Notes: generated by a model from the sequence alone, not told the origin. 64,000 bases of DNA from Bisbaumannia salifodinae (GCF_039522585.1 NZ_BAAADR010000010.1), one strand, 5' to 3'; numbered from the stretch's first letter, positions 33,989-42,618 are shown. Numbers and translations: made by a program.

Positions 33989-35278
33989 ATGCAAGCCGCC
34001 CTGCCCCTGCCGTTGTCGACCCCCAACCGCAACCTGGTGCGCCTGACCTTCGTGCGCGGCATCACCTGGACCGGTTTCCTGGGCATGATCATCTTCGGCA
34101 TCGAGGTACTGGGCTTCGAGCTCAGCACCCTGCCGGTGGTGGCGGTAATCATCGCCATGGGGCTGATCAATATCGCCACCTGGTGGCGACTCAGCCGCCC
34201 CCGAGCGGTCACCGACACCGAATACCTCTGTCACCTGCTCGCCGATATCGCCGGCCTGACCCTGCTGTTCTATTTTACCGGCGGCTCCACCAACCCCTTT
34301 ATCACCTACTACCTGGTGCCGGTGACCATCGCCGCCGCCACCCTGCCCTGGCTCTATGCCTGGATCACCGCCAGTGGCGCCATGGCCGGCTACACCTTCC
34401 TGATGGTCTTCTACGAGCCGGTGCCCCAGCTCAGCCACGGCGTCCTCGGCCCGGGGGCCCTGATCGGCGACGTCAACCTGCATGTGCTGGGGATGTGGAT
34501 CAACTTCGGCCTCTCGGCGAGCCTGGTGACCTTCTTTATCTTCAAGATGGCCCACGCCCTGCGACGCCGGGACCAGACCCTGTCGCGCACCCGGGAGGCG
34601 GCGCTGCGCAACGAGCAGGTGCTGGCGGTGGCCACCCAGGCGGCGGGTACCGCCCACGAGCTGGGCACGCCGCTCTCGACCATGGCGGTCCTGCTCAAGG
34701 AGATGCGCCAGGACGCCACGGGCCACCCCCACCTGGAGGCGGATATCGACCTGCTGCGCCAGCAGGTCGATACCTGCAAGGCGCGCCTCCAGGCCCTGGT
34801 GGCCAACGCCGACCGGCGGCGCCTGGCGGAGCCGGAACTCGCCCCGGTCGAGGCCTGGCTGCGCGAGGTGATCCAGCGCTGGCTGGTGCTGCGCCCCGAT
34901 GTCAGCCACCGTTTCGAGGTCGCCGACAAGCGCGGCACCCCCAGCATGGCGGTGGATACGACCCTGGAGCAGGCGCTGCTCAACCTGCTCAACAATGCCG
35001 CCGATGCCAACCCCCATGACATCACCATCAGCCTCGACTGGAGCGGCGAGGAGGTGATCATCGATATCCGCGACCATGGCCCCGGCGTGGCCATGTCCAT
35101 CGCCGATCAACTGGGCGACACCTTCGTCTCCACCAAGTCCAAGGGCATGGGCATCGGCCTGTTCCTGACCCACTCCACCATCAACCGCTTCGGGGGCGGG
35201 GTCAGCCTGTATAATCACGAAGAGGGCGGCACCCTCACCGAGGTGAAGCTGCCCCGCCAGGCGCCCGGCGACGCCTGA
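33989..35278 (+). CDS. prrB: RegB/PrrB-type redox sensor histidine kinase
   Basis: Membrane sensor kinase of 429 residues. About six N-terminal transmembrane helices contain the quinone-site motif GGSTNPF at about residues 98-104. The H-box AHELGTPLSTM has the phosphorylated His near residue 223. The ATPase domain carries NLLNNAADAN and GMGIGLFL. In RegB, quinone binding reports the redox state of the respiratory chain. ATG 33989 has GGAG upstream. The response regulator gene follows after 21 bp. Confidence 0.92.
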   Translation: MQAALPLPLSTPNRNLVRLTFVRGITWTGFLGMIIFGIEVLGFELSTLPVVAVIIAMGLINIATWWRLSRPRAVTDTEYLCHLLADIAGLTLLFYFTGGSTNPFITYYLVPVTIAAATLPWLYAWITASGAMAGYTFLMVFYEPVPQLSHGVLGPGALIGDVNLHVLGMWINFGLSASLVTFFIFKMAHALRRRDQTLSRTREAALRNEQVLAVATQAAGTAHELGTPLSTMAVLLKEMRQDATGHPHLEADIDLLRQQVDTCKARLQALVANADRRRLAEPELAPVEAWLREVIQRWLVLRPDVSHRFEVADKRGTPSMAVDTTLEQALLNLLNNAADANPHDITISLDWSGEEVIIDIRDHGPGVAMSIADQLGDTFVSTKSKGMGIGLFLTHSTINRFGGGVSLYNHEEGGTLTEVKLPRQAPGDA

Positions 35279-35299
35279 CCCCGACGAGAAGAGGACCCC

Positions 35300-35839
35300 A
35301 TGAGCAAGAGCCCCGAACGACTGCTGATCATCGACGACGACGAGATGTTCTGCCATGTGATGGAGCGCGCCATGAGCCGCCGTGGCTATGAGGTGCTGGT
35401 GGCCCACGATGCCGAGGAGGCCCTGGCCAAGGCGCATCAGGCGCCACCGGCCCTGGCCACCCTGGACCTCAAGCTGGAGCACGACTCCGGCCTCAAGCTG
35501 TTGCCGGAGCTGCTGGAGGCGGTACCCGACTGCCGGGTGGTGGTGCTCACCGGCTACTCCAGCATCGCCACCGCCGTGGAGGCGATCAAGCTGGGCGCCG
35601 TCAACTACCTGTGCAAGCCCGCCGACGCCGACGAAATCCTCGCCGCCTTCGACAAGCAGGCCGGCGACCCGGGCGCCGAACTGGCCGATAACCCGCCCTC
35701 CATCAACCGGGTCACCTGGGAGCATATCCAGAAGGTGCTCCAGGAGCATGACGGCAATATCTCCGCCACCGCCCGGGCCCTGGGCATGCATCGCCGGACG
35801 CTGCAGCGCAAGTTGCAGAAGCGTCCCGTACGGCGATAA
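35300..35839 (+). CDS. prrA: RegA/PrrA-type response regulator
   Basis: Redox response regulator of 179 residues. The N-terminal receiver has the acidic pocket IIDDDE, phospho-acceptor Asp in ATLDLKLEHDSG (about residue 56), VVLTGYSS and the Lys in LCKPAD. A short Fis-like helix-turn-helix (LGMHRRTLQRKLQKR) ends the protein, as in RegA/PrrA/ActR. It forms a pair with the sensor kinase upstream. The last codons are repeated 32 bp downstream. Confidence 0.94.
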   Translation: MSKSPERLLIIDDDEMFCHVMERAMSRRGYEVLVAHDAEEALAKAHQAPPALATLDLKLEHDSGLKLLPELLEAVPDCRVVVLTGYSSIATAVEAIKLGAVNYLCKPADADEILAAFDKQAGDPGAELADNPPSINRVTWEHIQKVLQEHDGNISATARALGMHRRTLQRKLQKRPVRR

Positions 35840-35870
35840 GGCGCCGCACCCTCGACATGGCAAGTGACGG

Positions 35871-35900
35871 AAGCGCCCGGTACGGCGATAAGGCGCCGGG
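35871..35900 (+). repeat. Second copy of the prrA 3' end (tail echo)
   Basis: Positions 35871-35891 encode KRPVRR and TAA, exactly the end of prrA (35819-35839). Arg and Pro codons differ synonymously (CGT/CGC, CCC/CCG), and the match continues for about 8 bp past the stop. It directly borders the convergent HybE-like gene. Confidence 0.78.
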
Positions 35901-36320
35901 CTACTCCGCCGACTTCGCCGGAGTCATCACCCGCGCCAGCAGATGCTGGGCCATCCGGTTGGCCTCGGCCAGGGAGCCCAGGTCGCGAAGGTCATCGAGG
36001 AGCTCGCAGCACCACAGCCCTTCCCCCTCGCCCAGGTCCACTGGCTCGAAGGGATAGCTGCCGCCGGGCAGGGTGACGCGGCGCGGCGGTGCCTCGGCAG
36101 CGAAGCCCCCCGGGGTCGGCGAGACCAGGGCCAGGGAGAGCGAGACGGGGGTCAGCAGGGCCCCGCAGAGCTCCCCCGCGAAGGGCTGGAAGCAGAGCAG
36201 GTCCACGGTGAGCTGCGGGTTGCGCCGGGGCGAGCGATAGATGTCGGTGGCGAAGCGGTGCTGATAGCGGCGCACCAGCTGCTGGAGGCGGGCATAGTCA
36301 TCGACGCTCAGGGCCTGCAT
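35901..36320 (-). CDS. HybE/HupJ-like protein ([NiFe]-hydrogenase assembly chaperone family), orphan
   Basis: 139-residue protein whose central part (NPQLTVDLLCFQPFAGELCG, then LLTPVSLSLALV, LPGGSYPFEP) follows the pattern of HybE/HupJ proteins: NPxL, FxPxxG, LxTPxxxxL, LPxGxYxF. In hydrogenase operons these help mature the large subunit and twin-arginine-exported small subunit. No hydrogenase gene lies nearby, so the role here is open. Similarity is judged by eye, at family level only. Convergent with prrA, with the prrA tail echo between. Confidence 0.65.
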   Translation of the reverse strand: MQALSVDDYARLQQLVRRYQHRFATDIYRSPRRNPQLTVDLLCFQPFAGELCGALLTPVSLSLALVSPTPGGFAAEAPPRRVTLPGGSYPFEPVDLGEGEGLWCCELLDDLRDLGSLAEANRMAQHLLARVMTPAKSAE

Positions 36321-36447
36321 GGCATCTCTCCTGCGGTGGGAGCGGCCAGTATAACGGCGCCCTCGAGTCCATCCCAGGGAGGAGCTGCGGAGGCTCGCCG
36401 CGCTCTGCTAGGCTTGGCAGGCCAGCCCGGTTACTCAAGGAGTCAGC

Positions 36448-37281
36448 ATGGACCTCTCCCAACGCCTCGCCCGCGCCCAGGCCCTGGCCGAAGAGGCCGG
36501 CGAGATGATTATCGCCGCCCGTCGCGATCACGGTTTCTCCACCCGCCTGAAGCACGGCCATGAGCTGGTCACCGACGTGGACCTCGCCGTGGACAAACGA
36601 ATTCGCGACGGCCTGGATCGGGACTTCCCCGATGAGGCCCGGCTGACCGAGGAGCTCACCCCGGATCACGAGGCCCTGGAGACCGACGGCCCGCTCTGGG
36701 TGGTGGACCCCATCGATGGCACCGTCAACTTCGCCCATGGCCTGGCCCATGTAGCGGTCTCCATCGCCTGGATGGAGCATGGCAAGGCGCGCCTGGGCGT
36801 GGTTCACGCGCCCTTCCTCGGCCAGACCTTCACCGCCATGCGGGGCCAGGGTGCCTACCTCAATGGCCAGCGCATCGAGGCGAGTCGCGCCGACACCCTG
36901 TCCCATAGCCTGGTGGCCACCGGCTTCCCCTATCGCCGCGATAGTCGCGCGCCCCTGCTCAGACGCCTGGCGGCGGTACTCGATCAATGCCGCGATGTGC
37001 GTCGCAACGGCTCCGCGGCCCTGGACCTGTGCGACGTGGCCTGCGGGCGCCTCGACGCCTACTACGAGAGCGTCTCGCCCTGGGACTTCGCCGCCGGCCT
37101 GCTGATCGCCCGCGAGGCCGGCGCCAGCGCGGGCCACCTCTATCCCTGCCCCAGCGGCCTCCACGAGGAGCTCTACGGCGAGAACCTGCTGGTCACCGCC
37201 CCGGGGATCCATGGCGCCCTGGGCGAGCTGCTGCGCCTGGCCGATGAAGACCGCTACCAGCCGGGCCGGGGCGACGACTAG
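36448..37281 (+). CDS. Inositol monophosphatase-family phosphatase
   Basis: Mg-dependent sugar phosphatase of 277 residues. The metal-binding motifs are TEEL (first Glu), WVVDPIDGTVNF (about residues 90-101) and SPWDFAAGLLI near the C-terminus. Relatives act on inositol phosphates or 3'-phosphoadenosine nucleotides; SuhB-like moonlighting cannot be assumed. It stands alone with its own start region (AAGGAG upstream of ATG 36448). Confidence 0.9.
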   Translation: MDLSQRLARAQALAEEAGEMIIAARRDHGFSTRLKHGHELVTDVDLAVDKRIRDGLDRDFPDEARLTEELTPDHEALETDGPLWVVDPIDGTVNFAHGLAHVAVSIAWMEHGKARLGVVHAPFLGQTFTAMRGQGAYLNGQRIEASRADTLSHSLVATGFPYRRDSRAPLLRRLAAVLDQCRDVRRNGSAALDLCDVACGRLDAYYESVSPWDFAAGLLIAREAGASAGHLYPCPSGLHEELYGENLLVTAPGIHGALGELLRLADEDRYQPGRGDD

Positions 37282-37429
37282 CCGGCATGCCTCGGCAGGC
37301 CGCCCCATGGCAGCTGATAAGCCTGCCCAATAGCCGATGTAGCCAGGCCCTATTGGCCAAGCGCCGGGGGATCGGAGAGAATGGCGCCAGTTTTTTCGAC
37401 ACCCCGGTTTTTTTTCAAAGGAGAGAACT

Positions 37430-37705
37430 ATGTTCGTCGCCATCTTCGGTCGTCCCGGTTGCCCCTTCTGCGTGCGTGCCAAGGAGCTCGCCGAGCGCCT
37501 GAGCGAAGCCAAGGCCATCGAAGGCTTCCGCTACATCGATATTCACGAAGAGGGGATCACCAAGGCCGATATGGAGAAGACCATCGGCAAGCCGGTGGAG
37601 ACCGTGCCGCAGATCTTCGTCGGCCAGACCCATATCGGTGGCTTCACCGAGTTCGACCAGTATGTGCGCGTCCAGGCCCTGCTGCCGGAAGCCTCCGCCC
37701 AGTAA
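37430..37705 (+). CDS. grxA: Glutaredoxin, GrxA type
   Basis: Small dithiol glutaredoxin of 91 residues with active site RPGCPFCVRAKEL, the cis-Pro segment TVPQIFVG and the GGFTEFDQYV glutathione-binding part. GrxA reduces ribonucleotide reductase and OxyR in other bacteria. AAAGGAGAG lies upstream of the ATG, and a strong terminator follows. Confidence 0.94.
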   Translation: MFVAIFGRPGCPFCVRAKELAERLSEAKAIEGFRYIDIHEEGITKADMEKTIGKPVETVPQIFVGQTHIGGFTEFDQYVRVQALLPEASAQ

Positions 37706-37726
37706 GCGCCACTCCTCGCCACACCC

Positions 37727-37746
37727 ACGGCCCCACCCGGGGCCGT
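37727..37746 (+). terminator. Intrinsic terminator after grxA
   Basis: Stem ACGGCCCC / GGGGCCGT with loop ACCC, followed by TTTTCGTTG. Confidence 0.88.
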
Positions 37747-37771
37747 TTTTCGTTGTCTTTCCCCGCCAACG

Positions 37772-37785
37772 CTGATCTGCATCAA
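37772..37785. promoter_or_regulatory. FNR/ANR-type site upstream of the pta-ackA operon
   Basis: CTGATCTGCATCAA matches the FNR/ANR consensus TTGAT-N4-ATCAA at nine of ten defined positions. It lies 75 bp upstream of the phosphotransacetylase start. The centre, about 41 bp before a plausible start site near 37820, fits class II activation. This predicts induction at low oxygen. Confidence 0.7.
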
Positions 37786-37859
37786 GGCGCCCCCCTTACC
37801 CCCGACCCCGCCATGACCTAGAGTGGGATTCTCGACCACCATCTGAGGGAGTCAGCGTC

Positions 37860-38807
37860 ATGGAAGTTCAGTCCCGGCCCGGTGAGCGCCATCGCCGCCT
37901 GATCGACGATGCCCATGGCCTGCCGGCCCTGCGCACCGCCGTGGTTCATCCCTGCGACGAGGCCTCCCTCGGCGGCGCCCTGGCGGCCTGGCGCGAGGGG
38001 CTGATCGACCCCGTGCTGGTAGGCCCCCGGCGACGCATCACGGCCACCGCCGCGGCCATCGACTGGGACCTCGACGGCATCGAGCTGATCGACACCCCGC
38101 ATAGCCACGCCTCCGCCGAGCGCGCCGTGACCCTGGCCGCCGACGCCGAGGTGGAGGCGCTGATGAAGGGCGCCCTGCATACCGACGAGCTGATGTCGGC
38201 GGCGCTCTCCCGCCACGCCGGCCTGCGCACCGAGCGTGAGATGAGCCATGTCTATGCCCTGGACGTGCCCAGCTATGGCCTGCCGCTGCTGATCACCGAC
38301 GGCGCCCTGCATATCACCCCGGACCTGGTCGCCAAGCGCGATATCGTCCAGAACGCCATCGACCTGGCCCGGGCCATGGGCATCACTCGACCTCGGGTGG
38401 CCCTGCTCTCCGCGGTGGAGACGGTGCGTCCCAATATCCCCTCCACCCTGGAGGCCGCCGCCCTGTGCAAGATGAGCGAGCGGGGCCAGATCGAGGGCGG
38501 CCTCCTCGACGGCCCCCTGGCCATCGACAATGCGGTCTCCCTGGCCGCCGCCAGGAGCAAGCGGCTGCACTCCGAGGTGGCGGGCCAGGCCCATGTGCTG
38601 GTGGCGCCCGACCTGGAAGCCGCCAATATGATCGCCAAGCTGCTGATTCACCTGGCCGGCGCCCAGGCGGCGGGCCTGGTGATCGGCGCCCGGGTGCCGA
38701 TCATGCTGACCAGCCGCTCCGACGACTGCCAGTCGCGCCTGGCCTCGGCGGCCCTGGCCCTGCTGCTGGCCCGCTATTACGAGACGCGAAGCCATGACCC
38801 TGAGTGA
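37860..38807 (+). CDS. Phosphate acetyl/butyryltransferase (short Pta/Ptb family)
   Basis: Acyl-phosphate transferase of 315 residues. It converts an acyl-CoA (probably acetyl-CoA) to acyl phosphate. It has the family segments LITDGALHITPDLV, RPRVALLSAVETVRPN, and LDGPLAIDNAVS. It is the short stand-alone form, without the BioD-like domain of E. coli Pta. Its last 14 bp overlap the acetate kinase gene, so the two act together. An FNR/ANR-like box lies upstream. Butyrate or propionate specificity is possible. Confidence 0.88.
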   Translation: MEVQSRPGERHRRLIDDAHGLPALRTAVVHPCDEASLGGALAAWREGLIDPVLVGPRRRITATAAAIDWDLDGIELIDTPHSHASAERAVTLAADAEVEALMKGALHTDELMSAALSRHAGLRTEREMSHVYALDVPSYGLPLLITDGALHITPDLVAKRDIVQNAIDLARAMGITRPRVALLSAVETVRPNIPSTLEAAALCKMSERGQIEGGLLDGPLAIDNAVSLAAARSKRLHSEVAGQAHVLVAPDLEAANMIAKLLIHLAGAQAAGLVIGARVPIMLTSRSDDCQSRLASAALALLLARYYETRSHDPE

Positions 38808-39975
38808 GTCGGGGCCCGGCCCCTGCGGTGCGCGCCTGATCCTGAACGGGGGCTCCTCGACCCTCAAGTTCGCCCTCTACCAGGGCGAAGCACGCCGCCT
38901 GCGCGGCACCCTGGAGCGCATCGGCGGCGCACCGCGGCTGCATCTCGGCGAGGCACCGGCGGGGCTGGTGCCCCCCGCCACCATCGAGGCCCCGGATACC
39001 CCCGCCGCGGCCGGGGCGCTGCTCGACTGGCTGGAATCCAGTGGCGAGCTGGCCCACCTCGAGGCGATCGTTCACCGTATCGTGCATGGCGGGCGCGACT
39101 TCGCCGCCCCGGTGGTGCTGGATCAGGCCACCCTGTCCCGCCTCGAGACCCTCTCGCCCCTGGCGCCGCTGCATCAGCCCCAGGCGCTGGCGGTGGTCCG
39201 CGCCTGCCGCGAGCGCCTGCCCGGGACGCACCAGATCGGCTGCTTCGACACCGCCTTCCACCGCCGCCAGCCGCGGCTCCATCAGCTCTTCGGCCTGCCC
39301 CGGGCACTCAGCGATGAGGGCATCCTGCGCTACGGTTTCCATGGCCTCTCCTATGCCTATATCGCCCGGCGCCTGAGGGCGCTGGAGGGCGATGAGGCCG
39401 GCGGTCGCGCCATCGTCGCGCACCTGGGCCAGGGCGCCAGCCTGTGTGCCATGCACCGGGGCGAGAGCCGGGCCACCACCATGGGCTTTACCGCCCTGGA
39501 CGGGCTGATGATGGGGCGCCGTTGCGGCGCCCTGGATCCGGGGGTACTGCTCTACCTGCAGCAGCAGCGCGGCTGGGATGCCGCCCGGATCGAGCGCCTC
39601 CTCTACCAGGAGAGCGGCCTGCTGGGCGTCTCCGGCCACTCCGACGATATGCGCGACCTCCTGGCCAGTCATGAGCCCGCCTGCCAGGAAGCGGTGGATC
39701 TCTTCGTGCACCGCATACTGCGTGAAATCGGCGCCCTGGTGGCGGTCCTCGGTGGCCTCGACACCCTGGTCTTCACCGCCGGTATCGGCGAGCATGCCGC
39801 GCCTGTTCGCCAACGGGTCTGCGACCAACTCGGCTGGCTCGGCGTCGAGCTGGACCCACGGCGCAACGCCGAGCAGGGCCCGCGCCTGGATCGCGGCCGG
39901 GGGCCACGGCTATGGGTACTGGCCACCGACGAGGAAGCGGAAATGAACCAGGCCGCCGCCCTGCTCAAGGCCTGA
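38794..39975 (+). CDS. ackA: Acetate kinase-family enzyme, diverged motifs
   Basis: Acetokinase-fold enzyme of 393 residues that should make ATP from acyl phosphate. Seen: LNGGSSTLKF (usual N-x-G-S-S-S-x-K), catalytic-region DTAFH, and GFHGLSYAYIA. Two motifs differ from typical AckA: the nucleotide loop reads HLGQG instead of HLGNG, and GLMMGRRCGALDP replaces the usual GxxMGTRxGDxDP, losing the Asp. It overlaps the phosphotransacetylase gene by 14 bp. The changes suggest an unusual subfamily or altered acyl specificity rather than a dead gene. Confidence 0.88.
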   Translation: MTLSESGPGPCGARLILNGGSSTLKFALYQGEARRLRGTLERIGGAPRLHLGEAPAGLVPPATIEAPDTPAAAGALLDWLESSGELAHLEAIVHRIVHGGRDFAAPVVLDQATLSRLETLSPLAPLHQPQALAVVRACRERLPGTHQIGCFDTAFHRRQPRLHQLFGLPRALSDEGILRYGFHGLSYAYIARRLRALEGDEAGGRAIVAHLGQGASLCAMHRGESRATTMGFTALDGLMMGRRCGALDPGVLLYLQQQRGWDAARIERLLYQESGLLGVSGHSDDMRDLLASHEPACQEAVDLFVHRILREIGALVAVLGGLDTLVFTAGIGEHAAPVRQRVCDQLGWLGVELDPRRNAEQGPRLDRGRGPRLWVLATDEEAEMNQAAALLKA

Positions 39976-40059
39976 TGCCGCGTCCCTCTCTCGTTGAAAG
40001 CTCAAGGGCGCCGGGCGCCTATACTCGAGCCATACCACGGGGTGAGGAGCGGTCAGGCA

Positions 40060-40827
40060 ATGCAACGGGACGAATTTCTACAACAGCTGTGGCTCGACTA
40101 TGTGCACCAGCATCCCGAGATCGGTGCGCTACGCCTGTGGCCCCTGGAGCAGCCGCCGGAGTATCTGGCCCTGCTGACCCTCAATCACGGCAATCTCGCT
40201 GCCGGGGCCTTGCTGCCTACCCTGAGCCATTTCGGCTATCGCAGCTGCGAACGCTACGCCATGGCCGATCGAGGCCTGCTGGTCACCCTGCTGGCGCCAC
40301 CGGATGACGGCCCCTGGCTGGCCCTGGGCGAACTGCAGCTGGGCACCCTGACCCGGGAGCCTCGGGCCGAGCTTCAGGCCCTGATCACCCAGGCGCATCG
40401 AGAGGATTGCCGCGGGCAGAACCTGCTATGCCGTGGTCGTCCCTGGCCGATGCCTAGCTGGGCCACCTATCAACGCCTCCAGGCGGCCCATCCCATCGCC
40501 GCCTGGCTGTCGGTCATGGGGCCTCGTTTGCATCATGTCGGCTTCGACTGCGATCGCCTGGGCAGTCCCATCGATCGACTGAATGCCCAGCTGCAGCAGG
40601 CCGGCCTCCACGGCGATGCGGATCGCCACCACGGTATCTTCCCGGTCTCGCCGCTGCTCCAGTACCGCTTCTATGCCACCTGCTCCCAGCGCCTGCCCTT
40701 CGCCGAGGGCGACGAGCACCGCATCCCCCTGGGCGGCTTGGCCCTGGTACAGAAGTGCCTGGCCGGCGGTCAGGAGCGCGCCGCCGAGTTGCTGCTACCC
40801 AGTCATACTCGCTGCGAGCTGGCCTAA
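40060..40827 (+). CDS. Putative DUF1338-like (2-oxoadipate dioxygenase/decarboxylase fold) protein
   Basis: 255-residue protein that I link to DUF1338 (HglS/YdcJ, a VOC-fold Fe enzyme) only by pattern: a NHGNLAAG segment, LHHVGFDCDRL in the middle, a LNAQLQQAGL helix and a C-terminal strand region with LLQYRFYATCSQRLPF. It is much shorter than YdcJ (about 450 residues), and the C-terminal Glu ligand expected there is not obvious (ALVQKCL). ATG 40060 has GAGGAG upstream. It follows ackA after 84 bp; no pathway context. Confidence 0.5.
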   Translation: MQRDEFLQQLWLDYVHQHPEIGALRLWPLEQPPEYLALLTLNHGNLAAGALLPTLSHFGYRSCERYAMADRGLLVTLLAPPDDGPWLALGELQLGTLTREPRAELQALITQAHREDCRGQNLLCRGRPWPMPSWATYQRLQAAHPIAAWLSVMGPRLHHVGFDCDRLGSPIDRLNAQLQQAGLHGDADRHHGIFPVSPLLQYRFYATCSQRLPFAEGDEHRIPLGGLALVQKCLAGGQERAAELLLPSHTRCELA

Positions 40828-40992
40828 GCCTGTCGCGAGCCGGCCTAGCCATTGGTTATGCACAGTTTCTGTGGATAACGCTGTGCAAAGTGGCTGCATA
40901 GGGTGGGCCCGGCAAGAGCCTCAGGGGCGCAGTCACGACTTGGTCAGTTTTTCGTCATCAGGCGTTCAATAACCCGTGCTCCCCACGACAAA

Positions 40993-41012
40993 CGCCCGGG
41001 CAGGCCCGGGCG
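40993..41012 (-). terminator. Terminator after scoB
   Basis: Stem CGCCCGGG / CCCGGGCG with a four-base loop about 40 bp past the scoB stop, followed on the minus strand by TTTGT. Confidence 0.7.
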
Positions 41013-41053
41013 CATAAAACGGCTCATCCTTTTCTCGGTCTTGAGCGGTCCCC

Positions 41054-41713
41054 TTAGTCGAAGGTCATCTCCGGCACCTCGTCCGGGACGATCAGGCGAC
41101 CGGCGGTCTTCTCGGCGATCTCCTCGACGCTGACCCCGGGGGCGCGCTCCTTGAGGATAAAGGCGCCATTCTCGATCTCCAGGTAGGCCAGATCGGTGAG
41201 CACCCGCTTGATGCAGCCGGCGCCGGTGAGCGGCAGGCTGCACTCCGACAGCAGCTTGGATTCGCCATGCTTGGAGGCATGGGTCATGGTGACGATGATG
41301 TTATCCGCCCCGGCCACCAGGTCCATGGCGCCGCCCATGCCCTTGATCAGCTTGCCGGGCACCATCCAGGAAGCGATATTGCCCTGCTGATCCACCTCGA
41401 AGGCGCCCAGCACGGTGAGATCCACGTGGCCGCCACGGATCATGGCGAAGGACTCCGCCGAGGAGAAGATCGCCGCCCCGGGACGGGCGGTGACCGTCTG
41501 CTTGCCGGCGTTGATCATGTCCGGATCCACTTCCTCTTCGGTGGGAAAGCGGCCCATGCCCAGCAGGCCATTCTCGGACTGCAGCATCACGTCCATGCCC
41601 TCGGGCACATAGTTGGCCACCAGGGTGGGAATGCCGATGCCGAGATTGACGTAGAAGCCGTCCTGGAGTTCGCGCGCCACGCGCTGCGCCATCTGTTCGC
41701 GGGTCAGTGCCAT
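41054..41713 (-). CDS. scoB: 3-oxoacid CoA-transferase subunit B
   Basis: Beta subunit of succinyl-CoA:3-oxoacid (acetoacetate) CoA-transferase, 219 residues. The catalytic Glu lies in LQSENGLLGMG at about residue 44-54; VNLGIGIPTLVANYVP and VTMTHASKHGE are conserved. It lies 85 bp after scoA. It activates acetoacetate with a CoA donor, complementing the acetoacetyl-CoA synthetase gene nearby. ATG 41713 starts the conserved MALTREQMAQRVA. Confidence 0.95.
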   Translation of the reverse strand: MALTREQMAQRVARELQDGFYVNLGIGIPTLVANYVPEGMDVMLQSENGLLGMGRFPTEEEVDPDMINAGKQTVTARPGAAIFSSAESFAMIRGGHVDLTVLGAFEVDQQGNIASWMVPGKLIKGMGGAMDLVAGADNIIVTMTHASKHGESKLLSECSLPLTGAGCIKRVLTDLAYLEIENGAFILKERAPGVSVEEIAEKTAGRLIVPDEVPEMTFD

Positions 41714-41798
41714 GCTGTGTTGCCTCTTGTCTTGGGGAGGAGCCCGGCGATGCCGGCCTCTCGGAGTCGCTGTCGTCGCGGTGCCTTGGGTCGCGGTC

Positions 41799-42497
41799 TC
41801 AGTCGCGCACGGTGCGCTTCTCGATGCGCTTCTCGAAGCTGCCCTGGATAATGCGATCCACATAGATGCCGGGGGTATGGATCTGGCTGGGATCCAGCTC
41901 GCCGGGCTCGACGATCTCCTCCACTTCCACCACGGTGATACGCCCGGCGGTGGCGGCCACCGGATTGAAGTTCTGGGCGGTATGGCGATAGACCACGTTA
42001 CCGTAGCGGTCGGCCTTCCAGCCCTTGACGATGGCGAAGTCGCCGGTGATGGCCTCCTCGAGGATATGCGGGCGGCCGTTGAACTCGCGCACCTCCTTGC
42101 CCTCGCCCACCGGGGTGCCGTAGCCGGTGGCGGTATAGAAGGCGGGGATGCCGGCGCCGCCGGCGCGCATCTTCTCGGCCAGGGTGCCCTGGGGTGTCAG
42201 CACCACCTCGATCTCGCCGTCGAGCATCTGGCGCTCGAAGAGGGCGTTCTCGCCCACGTAGGAGGCGAGGATCTTGCTGATCTGGCGATCCTCCAGCAGC
42301 ACGCCGAGGCCGAAGCCGTCCACGCCGCAGTTGTTGGAGACCACGGTGAGGTCGCGCACGCCGCGGCGCTTGATCTCGTCGATCAGGTTCTCGGGGATGC
42401 CGCACAGCCCGAAGCCCCCGGCGATCACGGTCATGCCACTCTCGATGCCGTCCATCGCCTCCTCAAAGGAGTAGACCCGCTTGTCGAATCCGGCCAT
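41799..42497 (-). CDS. scoA: 3-oxoacid CoA-transferase subunit A
   Basis: Alpha subunit of the acetoacetate CoA-transferase, 232 residues. The CoA-binding glycine motif GGFGLCGIPENLI is at about residues 27-39; NNCGVDGFGLG and GAGIPAFYTATGYGT are conserved. It is the first gene of scoAB and is divergent from a LysR gene that probably controls it. ATG 42497 follows a weak AGGCAGAGCA ribosome site. Confidence 0.95.
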   Translation of the reverse strand: MAGFDKRVYSFEEAMDGIESGMTVIAGGFGLCGIPENLIDEIKRRGVRDLTVVSNNCGVDGFGLGVLLEDRQISKILASYVGENALFERQMLDGEIEVVLTPQGTLAEKMRAGGAGIPAFYTATGYGTPVGEGKEVREFNGRPHILEEAITGDFAIVKGWKADRYGNVVYRHTAQNFNPVAATAGRITVVEVEEIVEPGELDPSQIHTPGIYVDRIIQGSFEKRIEKRTVRD

Positions 42498-42618
42498 TGC
42501 TCTGCCTCGTCTTGTCGTCGGAGAAGTGGTTCCAGTGTTGCCCCGGACAATATATTTGTTAAGTTTGTTTTTTTTATGGATTAATTTAATGGACATATAA
42601 ATAGCGAGGCCGGATGCG
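42498..42618. promoter_or_regulatory. AT-rich divergent promoter region of scoAB and the LysR gene
   Basis: The stretch 42545-42605 is very AT-rich against the GC-rich background (for example TTTGTTTTTTTTATGGATTA). It lies between divergent scoA and the LysR gene, the usual place for LysR-controlled overlapping promoters. I cannot fix the T-N11-A site. Confidence 0.55.

Noticed and set aside
40805..40850. Tail echo at the DUF1338-like gene (GAGCTGGCCTAAGCC versus GAGCCGGCCTAGCC)
   Set aside because: Suggestive, but the match is about 15 bp with an indel, too short to list with the others.
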